A stretch of DNA of 64,000 nucleotides from Symsagittifera roscoffensis. Taxonomy: Eukaryota; Xenacoelomorpha; Acoela; Convolutidae. Under the pieces are notes generated by a model. It was not told the DNA's origin. It saw nothing but the letters and a program-made list of their open reading frames with translations, and made no database searches. Below, piece after piece: positions 24,176-34,626 of the stretch. Position numbers and translations under genes: made by a program. Within the stretch, counting starts at the first letter, position 1; each line of letters starts with the position of its first letter. The stretch spans positions 25,364,701 to 25,428,700 of the forward strand of contig NC_087063.1 in NCBI RefSeq assembly GCF_963678635.1, written 5' to 3'.

Positions 24176-24224
24176 CCGAGCGATTGCTAGCTCAAGTGGT
24201 GCTCAAATCCCAATGCAGATAGAA

Positions 24225-24230
24225 AATAAA
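24225..24230 (+). terminator. Possible poly(A) signal of CAMKMT
   Basis: AATAAA lies 50 bp after the CAMKMT stop codon. This is the first canonical hexamer downstream; use of a later site cannot be excluded. Confidence 0.45.
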
Positions 24231-24594
24231 AACAAACCAGGTCAACTAAGTTCAAGTCACTGTCACAACAGAAAGGACCACATCAATAACCGACATCACG
24301 CCACACATTACCAGACTTCATTCCAATCTGAAGCGAGCGTTTCTATCGAGTCTTTTCCGGCCAGATATCCGTCGCAGTATCACACGTCTTCGAGCAGTAG
24401 TCAGCTCATAATTAAGTCATCAGTGCTAATCTTCGGCCATCACTACAAATATATATAAAGATTTTTATAAAAATTAGTATCAAAATTTTCGAATGTTTCA
24501 AATTATTATTGCAGTCGGCACCAAATTTTTGGGAGAGTTTTGAACTGCCAAAAACCGGCAGTCAATAGGCGATATTAACTGTTGCACTCAGGAG

Positions 24595-24915
24595 TATTGA
24601 CTTTTTTTAGGTCGACCGAATTGATTTTCTGAGCTCTCCAAAATCCTCATAAAGACCTTAATTCGACTAATTTTTTTACGCCGCAGGCCAAAAAAGCGGT
24701 TTTAGGCCCTTTTTAAAGATTTTTTTTTTCGGCGCGCGCTCCTTCCTCAAAGTTAGTAGTATATTTTGGCGCCAAAGGCTGCCTTAGAAAAAATTTAATG
24801 TCAGTCAGCCAAAAATGGATATTTCAAAATAGTACAAAGGGGGACCCTTTGGATCAGCAGGGGGTCGAATCCCTGATGGGGGGGGGGCGTTCAGACCCCC
24901 TAAATCCGCTACTGG
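24595..24915 (+). mobile_element. CAGGGGCGGAT-family MITE, left end missing
   Basis: From ttttttaggtcgaccgaatt to ccctaaatccgctactgg it aligns with the full copy at 37653-38010, including ggcgcgcgctcc and agggggtcgaatccctga. The left terminus is missing or unrecognisable, so no target duplication can be defined. Confidence 0.75.
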
Positions 24916-25734
24916 TTGAATTTACTTTTAAAAGTCGACATTTACGAAATATAACTCTATTTATTGAAAATGATTGCTGCTAGTATCATCTTAAAATCAA
25001 TAACTTGTAGGGTTTAAAATAATATCGACTCATGCATTTTTCCTGCAATAGAATTCTTAGTTTTTTATTCGAAATGATATGTTTTTATTCTGTTTCTGAA
25101 TTTCCTGAAAATTCTTTTATTAGCCTTAAGCTAAATCAATAATGAAAACTCTCATAGAGTCAAGTTTCATTTGGCATTGGTCGTGAATTTTACCCTTGCC
25201 ATTGCGTGTTGAACCAGGCACTAGACTTGTTCCCCCGTAAACAACTTTGCTCGCAAGATTTCGCACTCGTGTTTCAACTTGGTTCACAATAAATTAAAAA
25301 TCAATCAGCTATCCAGCGCATCTGGAATAGATGGAAATTACTTGCATTAGGCGAGAAAGGTTAGAGGTTCGAATCCGGCTGGGAAATTGAGAGAGTGTAA
25401 AATCCGGCTGGGGTTTTCTGAATTTCCAAATGCCATTTTAAAAGTCCTTTTGGTTGAGGCAATTGAATTACAAGATTTTTGTGGCTCAACGAATGTTTGC
25501 GGAAAAATTGTCGGCTTTATTACCACTTCGTAAGATTTATGTCGATGCAAATATAAATTTTAATTGTCTCGTTGACTTGTTTTTTTTAAATTTTTTCCAG
25601 GAAAAGTCTTAAAATTTGTTCAGCCTCAAATTAAATTTTCCTCGGCTAAACTTTTGATTTCTTTTTAAGTTAAGTTCATTTTATTGTAAAGAGGAAGGTA
25701 ATCATAGTCTAGTATTACGAAAACAGGGTTTTCG

Positions 25735-27200
25735 TTTGATCATAGTGTCTAATGTGACTTTTCATTCAGTTGTTTTCACATAAGAAAAAAAACTTTTCCC
25801 TCAGTGTTAAAATATTATTTTTTACACAAGCAAAATTGTGTGTTATTACGAACTCTCTTTTTTCCCAACCTAAGTCACAAATATTAGTGTTCTTTTTGAA
25901 AGTGCTCTTTTATTGCAATATATGCATAAGATCAATAACCAGCTATTAAGTACATCCAACGCTAAGGATATTAATGCAGACTATTATATGAAAAATAGCA
26001 CTTTAGCTTCAAGGTATCATGGATCTGTAGCGTAGAGGTATGAAAGGAGACCAGCAGCAAAATAAGAGGGTTCGAACCTCAACAGGTTCACATGTTTTTA
26101 ATGAACTTTTTCGTATACTAGTTAAAATGCGTCCGCTCTATAAATTGAGGCATTTTAGTTGGTAAATTTCTTTTCAAATTGACTGGTACTGCTAATGCGT
26201 CATAATTGGCTTGCGTCACTTAGCAATTATGTAGACTTATAATTGGCGTGCGTCACTTAAGAAATTTTGTAGACTCAAAGTTTTTCTCATTCAGTTTTTC
26301 CCAGTAGCGTTGTCGGTCATATTTTAGCTTGTGTATGCGAAGTGCCACTTCGCCTCTGTGTAAATTCTTAAAATTGGGGTGAAAAGTTTGATATTTACCT
26401 TCATATTTTAATTTACTCCGTTTGATTAGCAAGATTAATGTAACAGTACTGCATTTTGTTTCCTATAAAAAATTTGCTAAAAGATTTTGCACGTGAGATA
26501 TTACGTGCTTCATTACCCTCGCGATAAATACCGCTATTGCAACCTGGTACTAATTTTCTTTTTTCAGATTTTTAATTGTTCACTGGATGACTGAAATTGG
26601 TGGTCTTAAACAAAACTGTACTTTCGTCAACTTTAAGACGTATTTAAAGCATGACTGCATTAAAGCATGACTGCATTAAGGCGCTTTTGTAATGAACGTA
26701 GTGGGTACTCTTATATTGGTTTTGAAGATATATTGTTCAAGAAGTCTTAAAATTTGTTCCTGCTTAAATTTGATCCAAGTTCCACTATCGACCAGAAAAA
26801 AATGTACGGTCTCGAAAAAGCGGGATCAACTTCTAATTTCGAAAATGGAATTTAATTATCAGATTTCCCAGCGAAAAAAAAGTTTTTCTCATGACCTTAA
26901 TTTTTTCAAATTGGGTTAATTTTATTAAGAGTAATGAACCTAGTGAAGAGTTGGATAGGTATTGCTGAATTTTTTTCGCAGTTTCTGAGTTGATTTGAAA
27001 TTCATGTGCTTATTGTGACTTAATTAGCACTCTCCAAATACTAACGTGGAAATGGCGCGAAAAAACGTGAACGATTTCTAGTTTCGAAAGTGAAATTCAA
27101 TTTTAAGATTTCCAGCGGAATAAAATTTTGACCTATTGATCCAGTTTTTTCAAATTGAGTTAATGTTATCAAAAAAGCGTTCATTACTCTTTTTCCAATC
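25735..27200 (+). repeat. Long composite repeat copy
   Basis: In order: gatcatagtgtctaatgtga (about 25738), a tRNA-like insert (26024-26093), the gcgaagtgccacttcgcctc stem (about 26337), a gattagcaagattaatgtaa module (26424), a cgataaataccgctattgca module (26521), aatgaacgtagtgg (26691), and acgtgaacgatttctagttt cassettes (26820-27180). The same order recurs at 30525-31500 and 51205-52480. There is no long frame. Confidence 0.6.
26024..26093 (+). repeat. tRNA-like sequence (SINE head or tRNA fossil)
   Basis: The seven bases ggatctg can pair fully with the caggttc 3' side, allowing G-U pairs. The T arm gagggttcgaacctc has a canonical B box (GGTTCGAACC). The D and anticodon arms do not fold well, so this is unlikely to be a working tRNA. 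It lies within the composite repeat. Confidence 0.5.
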
Positions 27201-27959
27201 TTCGATTGGCTATGCTCAAAAAATATCGACGGTTCTGCTGTAATATCGAAGATTTTTTTTGGAGTCAGACAACGAGAGAAGTATAGGTTGTGATAATTTT
27301 TTTCATGAAAAGATTTGTTTGCGCTGAATTATGATTTTTCGCGGTTTGATTATTGATTTTTTTAAGTTTGTTTTAGTTCATTTTATTCGCAAAAAGGAAG
27401 GTTAACTCCACTATGGGACACTAAAATTGTAAAGAGCTGGAAAAAGGTCTTCATTTTTAAGTGCAATTCGAATTGATTTATTAAAATGAAGGCATTTACG
27501 CTCTCGTATTATGAAAACGGAAATAGTGCAGATAATTGTGATCAAATTTTAGCTTCGAAAGTGGATTTACATTTTAAGATTTCCTAGCGTCTTAAAGAAA
27601 TAACATATTGATCCAGTTTTCTCTAATTGAGCTTGTTCTTCGAAAAAATTGTTGTTCATAAAATTTTCTTAAAATTTAGAGAGCTTCAACGTCTTTTTGA
27701 AATTATAAAGGCTGCTTTGAGCTAATTTGTTCAGAGAATGAATGAGAATTTGAATGAGTTCACTTTGAGTACGATGTGCCTCCATTTTAAATTTTCGCCT
27801 CAAGATAAAATTTTTTATTGGTGCCAAAAAGGCGGCTTCATCGGAATTTTGAGTAATTTTCTGTTGGAAGTTAGGCTTTCCCTCAGTTGAAAGATTGTCA
27901 AACAAAGTTGGTAATTTGGGGAGCGACCGGAAGCTGTTTTAATTGTTTGAGAAAGCATA

Positions 27960-28312
27960 AGTGTTGGATTGGGGGCTATTCTCATGCGCGAAGGACCGAA
28001 TGGGCGAGAAAACTCGTGGCCGAAAGTCAATTTTTAAAAAGAAGAAATTGCTATTCAATTAAAATGAATTAAGTGAAGCAATCTTTTGCTTTTTTCTTAA
28101 CGAAACCCTTGAAGTATAAAATTTGTTCCAATTCGGCGGCGGTCAGTGACAATTTGAAAAATTTTCATAATTCTGCCGTTTTTATATTCGGTCAATATCA
28201 ATATTCAATCCCTGGAAATGTTTACTTTCTTTCCACGTTTTAGAAATCTGATTGGCTGATTTTGATTTTTCGTGCATTTGGTCCTTCGCGTATAAGGGAT
28301 TCCAACGTTGGA
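27960..28312. repeat. Inverted repeat with diverged arms
   Basis: gcgcgaaggaccgaatgg (about 27987) faces ttggtccttcgcgtataa (about 28278). The similarity extends about 35-40 bp in each direction with mismatches. The space between has no coding signal. Probably an old MITE. Confidence 0.45.
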
Positions 28313-28399
28313 TTCTACAGAATCTCTTTAGCTGCATTGTATATAAAGTATTGGCGGATCTTCAACAAACCGCTATATCTACAAACCGCCTTTGCGCAT

Positions 28400-28800
28400 T
28401 CATAGGTCCCAAAATGAAAAATCACGCCCATAGGTCCCGAAATAAAATAGCAGTCGCATAAGTCCCAAATTTTTTCAATTGGTCAAAAGACTAAATTAGC
28501 CGAGTCCGGCTTAAGGTCGCCGGTGGGAGCACTAACGCGCGTCGCCGCTTCGCGGCGATAACCGGCTCTAAATTTCGTATAGAGTCCTACCCTTTGGTGG
28601 CAAGCTCGCAACACGTTGGCGCGGCTGCGGCGGTCACTATTCTGCAGCTTGAGTTTATGCTGCTTGAACAGTAAACAATCAATCCATGAATTCGTCGGCT
28701 CAAATTTCAACCAATCAAAGTTCAAGAAGATAAATTTTGGGACTTATGCGACTGATTTTTTTTTATTTTGGGTGCTATGAATATTGGGACCTTTGGGAAT
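28400..28800 (-). repeat. GC-rich inverted-repeat element, uninterrupted copy
   Basis: The ends contain agtcgcataagtcccaaat (28452) and attttgggacttatgcgact (28753), with further ggtccc blocks outside on both sides. The interior (28500-28640) is the GC-rich core also found, split in two, at 12790-12859 and 17483-17560. It crosses the ggtaggac site without interruption. Confidence 0.75.
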
Positions 28801-29344
28801 TCACCCAAACCGCCATATCTTGAAGTCGAAATTGTATTTGAACAAAGTAAAAATTGCATGACAATAGTGAAAATCTGTTCTGTGTTGCTTAGCAACATAA
28901 GTTTTCGGCTGTTTGGTATACCACCAATTTTTTCCCGTAGTCGCTTTTTGTCCGAAAACTTCGAGCCTCTTTTGAAAAGGATGCAAATGTCAACAAGCTT
29001 GCAGTTGTGCATGTGCCGACTGTTGCTATTTCTAATATTGCCTATGAATGTGAATTTTATGACTGCAGAGAGTTCTTTAGTTCCCAGTTCTTTTGCTTAG
29101 ATAGACTTTGTCCTTTTATAGCTTTTACCTAATATGTATTCTACAAATTGCTTTAAATTCAATTATAACGATAAAATTGTTCAACTAATTGAAATATAAA
29201 CGAATTTGTCTTTTTATCCCATAAGCCTTTCAATTTTTTGATGACCAGAGCGCTTAACTGTTCATATATCGATTGTTGAGAATGTTTAAAAAAATCAAAT
29301 TCCTGTTTCTAATCTTTAATTTTTGACTTAATTTAGATTAAGCA

Positions 29345-30310
29345 ATGTTGAAAAGATCCAGCTGTATAGCGTCACAATTCGCGAGATCATGCTACACGGC
29401 GACACGGCCGGCTCTCAACATCGGCAAGGACACTAAAGTAATATGTCAGGGAATGACTGGCAAACAGGGAACTTTCCACACCAAACAGGCCATTGAATAC
29501 GGGACGAATGTTGTTGGAGGAGTGTCGCCGGGAAAAGGAGGACAGATGCACTTAGACTTACCCGTGTTCAATTCGCCTAAGGAAGCGAAATTAGCGACAG
29601 ATTGCGACGCGACTGTCATTTACGTTCCAGCACCACTGTGTGCTCAGGCGATCACAGACGCGATTGACGCCGAGATCCCTTTGATAGTTTGCATCACTGA
29701 AGGTATCCCACAGCATGACATGGTTAGAGTGCGACACAAACTAGTGCGACAGAATAAGTCGAGGCTGATTGGGCCAAATTGTCCAGGAGTAATCAAAGCA
29801 GGCGAGTGTAAAATTGGAATCATGCCTGGTCATATTCACAAAGCTGGCAGAATAGGAATCGTTTCTAGATCTGGAACCCTAACTTATGAAGCAGTTGCTC
29901 AGACTACGGTAACTGGTCTAGGTCAGACACTTTGTGTTGGAATTGGGGGTGATCCGTTCAATGGAACTGATTTTATTGACTGTCTCGACATTTTCCTGAA
30001 AGACCCTAAAACTGAAGGAATTGTGTTGATTGGAGAAATTGGAGGATCGGCGGAAGAAATGGCTGCTGATTTCTTGAAAGAGCATAATAGTGGCGAACAC
30101 GCGAAACCAGTTGTAAGTTTTATTGCTGGGGTGACTGCACCTCCAGGCCGTAGAATGGGTCATGCTGGGGCTATTATTTCTGGCGGCAAGGGGACGGCTA
30201 CGGAGAAAATTGCCCGATTGAGAGATGCTGGAGTTACCGTGACGACTAGTCCAGCCAAAATGGGTTCTTCATTGTTGTTGGAGTTCCAGAAACGAGGATT
30301 GGCTTCTTAA
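29345..30310 (+). CDS. SUCLG1: SUCLG1, succinyl-CoA ligase alpha subunit, mitochondrial, single exon
   Basis: This is the alpha subunit of succinyl-CoA synthetase, which interconverts succinyl-CoA and succinate with ADP or GDP phosphorylation in the mitochondrial matrix TCA cycle; the separate beta subunit sets nucleotide choice. The frame has 321 codons, against 346 aa for the human precursor. The Arg/Ser-rich start (about residues 1-24) is a likely transit peptide. The CoA-binding Rossmann domain begins with [32 protein letters not shown] and [10 protein letters not shown] follow. The phosphorylated histidine is His273 (codon at 30161) in [14 protein letters not shown]. It ends at TAA with no lesion. 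The whole gene is one exon, unlike CAMKMT nearby. An AG acceptor (acttaatttag, ending 29335) is 9 bp before the ATG, so a 5' UTR intron or trans-splice site is possible. Confidence 0.97.
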   Translation: MLKRSSCIASQFARSCYTATRPALNIGKDTKVICQGMTGKQGTFHTKQAIEYGTNVVGGVSPGKGGQMHLDLPVFNSPKEAKLATDCDATVIYVPAPLCAQAITDAIDAEIPLIVCITEGIPQHDMVRVRHKLVRQNKSRLIGPNCPGVIKAGECKIGIMPGHIHKAGRIGIVSRSGTLTYEAVAQTTVTGLGQTLCVGIGGDPFNGTDFIDCLDIFLKDPKTEGIVLIGEIGGSAEEMAADFLKEHNSGEHAKPVVSFIAGVTAPPGRRMGHAGAIISGGKGTATEKIARLRDAGVTVTTSPAKMGSSLLLEFQKRGLAS

Positions 30311-30524
30311 AACTGGCAATTGATGGCCATTGATTTATTTACTTACGAAATAGTGTTTTCATGCGAAGATGAATTACAATAGAAATTTTAACCATGTAAC
30401 TTTTTTGCGCGAACTCGCCAGAACGGAGTATAGTCGCCCGGGCTGCCGAACAAGTGTTTAATTATAACATTTGTGATCGGAACGTATGGCTCTACTCGCA
30501 CATCAACCCTGTTGATTATATTTG

Positions 30525-31520
30525 TCGTTTGATCATAGTGCTAGATGTGAATTTTTATTCAGATGTTTTCACATTTGAAAAAAGTAATTTTCTCAGTTTT
30601 CACATATATGTTTTTTTTGTTCTTAAAATGTGGATAAAAATTTGATATTTACCTTCATTATTTAATTTACCCTTTTTGATTAGCAAATTTATTGTAACCG
30701 TACTAGATTTTGTTTCCCATAAACAATTTTTCTAACATAATTCGTGCGTGAGATTTACGTGTTTCATTACCTTTGCGATAATAGCATCTGTTGCAACCTC
30801 GTACTAAATCATTTTCCGTAATTAAAGGTGTTCACAGGATGACTGAAGTTTGTGGTCATCTACAAATCTGTACTGCCGTCAATTTGAAAACTTATTGTGA
30901 GCATGTCTGGATTTTAAATGCCCCTTCAATTTGCTTTTCCAAAGTAATGAACGTAGTGAGCACCCTTATAGAGGTCTTGGTAATTTTTTCAGGATAAAGT
31001 CTTTCTATTTGTTTCAGTCATAAATTGTTCTGCAAGTACAAATAGTACAAATTCTTCGAAAGTTTTTTTTTCAAAATGAAGTCAGTTTTTTTCTGTTTCC
31101 TTGAGAATTTTTTTCAACTGTCAGTTGACTTTGTTTTAAGAGTCAATGAACGTTGTAAAGACTCGTATATAGGTCTTGATGAGTTTTTGTTTTATTCTTT
31201 AGGAAAAGTTTTGGAAATTTTTTTCACGCTCCCTTTTGATTTTTCGCGATTTGCAATTTTGAGTTCCCTTTAAGCTTAATTCATCTCATTTGCTAAAAGG
31301 AAGGCTAACTCCACTACCGAAAAGCCATATTGCCAAGCTCAAGAAAAACGTGATCGACTTCCAGTTTTTAAAGGGGATTTTACATTTTAGATTTCCCCGC
31401 GGAACAACATTTTTCCTTTTGATCCAGCTTTCTCAAATTGGGTGAATTGTATCAAAAAAGCCTCACCAAAAGTTGCTTTCATTGACTCTTTTCCTACACT
31501 CTATTGGCTATGATTTGATT
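30525..31520 (+). repeat. Long composite repeat copy
   Basis: It starts at cgtttgatcatagtgctaga, followed by ggataaaaatttgatattta, gattagcaaatttattgtaa, gcgataatagcatctgttgc, atgactgaagtttgtggtca, two head modules (aatgaacgtagtgagcaccc at 30944, agtcaatgaacgttgtaaag at 31140) and the acgtgatcgacttccagttt cassette (31350). The order matches 25735-27200 and 51205-52480. Confidence 0.6.
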
Positions 31521-31849
31521 TTGCGTCATTCAATTGCAGAGAAGTTTTCACAATTTTTTCGGGTTTCTTATATACAAAGTTGTTCCACTCAACGGGTTTC
31601 TGTTTATTTAGTTTTTTGTACGACGGGTATTATTTAAGTACAATTATCTGGTATCTTTTTTTTCAAGTTTTTATAGACAAAAACGGGAATGCTTTGATTT
31701 TTTTCTTAATTTTCTTACCTACCAATTTTGATCAAGATTCTTTTCCTCGGATGAAAAGACGTCATCGCTAACAGGCATAAATTGGGCAATTTGGCGTTCT
31801 AAATACCCTGTATAAATTAGCGAGATTAGTATGAACTCGTTTTTTTTAC

Positions 31850-32165
31850 AACCTAATCGCATATAAGTGTTCATTTGGTGCCACGTTTGCTATAATTACA
31901 ATCTGTAGCTATGGAAGTTTCGTAGCATCTGTTCTCTGCTTTATTTAAGACTTATGTTTGTTGATCGCTAAGCCTCCGTGACCGAATGGGAAGGACGTGA
32001 GACTCTTAATCTCGAAGTCGCTGTTTTGAATCCGTCGCGTGCCAAAAGTTTTCCTTTTGAAGCCTATTTCTACTTTTCTTATTTCACTTTATAGAGCAGA
32101 TTTTTTGTCTTTTTCTTGTTAGTGATTGCGAAGCGTAGCTTCGCTTCTGTGTAGAATTTTGTTTT
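31850..32165 (+). repeat. tRNA-Lys-derived SINE-like copy with hairpin tail
   Basis: The segment 31973-32044 (cctccgtgaccgaatgggaa ... gaatccgtcgcgtgcc) resembles tRNA-Lys. A gagactcttaatctc anticodon arm has a seven-base loop with CTT in the anticodon place and T before it. The B box is degenerate (gttttgaatcc). It is followed by the body and by attgcgaagcgtagcttcgc (about 32125). The upstream block (31850-31970) matches 2445-2570 and 3618-3750. Confidence 0.6.
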
Positions 32166-32288
32166 TGTCGTGATTCTAGAAGTTCCGTTGTTTCTATAAT
32201 AGTTTTAAAATAAATATGTGCTTTCTTCTAAATAGGGTTGATACATTCTCGGGGTAGTTGCCTCATTTTGTGTCTTTTTCAGGATAAT

Positions 32289-34598
32289 ATTTTTTGCAAG
32301 TAATTCGCGCTCAAATCGATATGAAAATATTTTAAGCCTTGGGATAAGCAAGGGTTTTGCAACCGGGTGCACGACTTTTACCCTTCAGTAAATAACTTTA
32401 TTTATAGGTTTTCAACATGTATTACCTCCAGTTTTTGTAATATGTAGTTTTGTCGCTGAAAAATTATAGTTGTACTGCGGCTTTCTTACTGGTTGAAGAT
32501 AGCAATTTTTTTCAGAAGTTATTTTATTATTTGTTGCCGGTCGTATAGATTTTGAGCCGAGTTTTCTTTCTTGCCATTTGTTACGGAGAGATTGTCACGT
32601 ATATAGTTGGTGATTATAGTTTTTTTTTATCGTTTTACAAAAAGTTTGAAAATTGGTCCACGCTCAAAATTGATTTTTCGCTGTTTGAAATTCGATTTTT
32701 TCTAAGTCATTTTACTTCTTTCGATAAAAATGTCAAAAAAACTAAAATCCAGAAAGTTAATTGCTTTGTTCATTAACAGCTGGGTTTGCAGCCTTAGCAT
32801 TGTATCTGCTTTAATTTAGCTGCATTTTTCTTACTTTTTATACCTTTCTATGTTTTTCCTGTATCTCGAGGTCGGGAGTTCGATTCCGTTACATAGAATT
32901 TTTGTAATAGTCTTTCCTTTTCTATTTATCACTGCTCGGCCTCTTAGACTGCTTTTTGCTGTTTTATCGCTACTGTTTCCGAACTGCAGCTTCGAATCTG
33001 TGTTTCAATATTGACCTGATTGCTTTGTATCAAAAGGAAGTATCGCACTGGATTGAAGCGTGAGCATGTTTCTGGCTGAGCATTGAAGCGTGAGCATGTT
33101 ACGAACAAAGTTTTTTGTTACTAAGGGGCGTCGTTTTTTTTTGTCAACTGTATTTCGTTTCTCACTGTTTTTTACAAGATTCTGATTCATAACAATGATG
33201 TATAAGAGTAGTTTCCCTGGCTTTTTAGAGCTTTTGTAATTTTTCTGAATTTTTTTGTTTTGAAGTTTTTTTGATTCAAATGTTTTCATTTAATTTTTTT
33301 TCTTTCATGATAATCTTGTTTAAAAACAAGCAATGGGTTGAGTTTTGTGATACCTCTAATTGCTCCTGATGGTTGGAAGATTCTTTGCGAAGTGTCCAAT
33401 TAAAATTTGTTCAAGTATTTCAATCTCTTAGTTATGAAAGAGCTCTTAGTTTTCTGTATCCCGAATATCTTAGGTTATACATTTTTTAAGACACAGGATG
33501 AAGAATTTAGGAGTTTTCTTCTCTGTTATTATTTTTATTTTCTTCGTATAACGAAGAGATGAATATAGATTTATGTTGTAAAAAGAACCAACAAGTTGAT
33601 TGGCATAATTAAAAACGTTCCAGAATGATTTCTTTCACCTAATGACTTTCCCCGGTCTGAAAAAATCAGTTTTTTTCATGCGTTTTTTCAATAATTTCAT
33701 TTATCTTTTGAACTTAAGCATTTAGGTTTGTATCGCAAGTGATGCGAAGCTCCTCTTCCTCTCGGTGTTTACAATTTCTTTTCCATTTGTTTAATTCAGC
33801 TGCGTGAAACGATTTTTTGGCTTAAATGGTTTCAATTTATGCTATATCTATTTAGTTGCCTGGTAATACTTGGTTTCAAGCGTTAAAATACGTTTAATGC
33901 GTTTGTGCTTGGGCGCTCGTGAAACATGCGATACAAAACTTTTTAAACTGAAAATTTTCTTACTGATTTTCTTTCGGTCTCAATAATATTTTTGTTTTGA
34001 ATTAACTCAGGAAAGTAAGTAGTTCTGAAAGTTTATTCAAAACTACTGAATACTAATTTAATTCCGGCAGTTTGTAATAAGCCCTGAATGTTTATTCAGC
34101 GCTTGCGATTGTGTTTCTTGACATTTTTCAGCTAATGGAACATCATTCGAGACAATTGTCTGAATGTTTTTAGACGTTTTTTTTTCGAATTTTCATTTTT
34201 TTATCGATTGAGTTGCTTCCGTCTTTTTTTCTATTCGGCAACTTTCAATGAATTGGCTTGAACTGGCTTGAATTCGTCAAAGAAATCTTGTACGGATTTT
34301 CCGAGAATATACGTCAGTTTAACAGTCGGTGAACGTTGGGAAGACTCTCATATAGATCTTGATGATTTTTTCTTAAATGTCTCAATGCTCAAAGTTTCAA
34401 AATGCTCAAAGTTGATTTTTCGTAATTTGGCTTTTGATGTATTTACGCTTGCTTTTCGCAAGCGTTAGTTAATCGGAAAATAGACTTTTTTGGTTTAACA
34501 ACTAGTTTACCTAAATCACTTGAATCGCTAGACTTCATTCACGTGAACTCCACTCACGTGCTGTCAAGCTCAATCTCCGGCAAACTTGGCATAGAGTT
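32289..34598 (+). repeat. 2.3-kb tandem duplication, unit 1
   Basis: Nearly identical to 34627-36935 at an offset of 2338 bp; differences seen are mostly homopolymer lengths and a few substitutions. A 28-bp piece (attttttgcaagtaattcgc ...) that begins the unit occurs once more at 34599-34626, between the units. The unit contains composite-repeat modules (stem gaactgcagcttcgaatctg near 32980, gcgaagctcctcttcctctc near 33742, head module near 34325). A 94-codon frame on the minus strand (33005-33289) is Lys/Asn-rich and unlikely to be a gene. Confidence 0.95.
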
Positions 34599-34626
34599 AT
34601 TTTTTGCAAGTAATTCGCGCTCAAAT

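Noticed and set aside
24213-24458. 81-codon frame just after the CAMKMT stop
   Set aside because: It is in the likely 3' UTR, His/Ser-rich, and without resemblance to known proteins; the CAMKMT C-terminus is already complete.
26024-26093. Functional tRNA gene
   Set aside because: The acceptor and T arms can pair, but the D and anticodon arms do not form and it lies in a repeat, so a SINE head or tRNA fossil is more likely.
33005-33289. 94-codon minus-strand frame, present twice
   Set aside because: It is duplicated only because the 2.3-kb unit is duplicated. Composition is Lys/Asn-rich, and it has no splice or start context and no recognisable domain.
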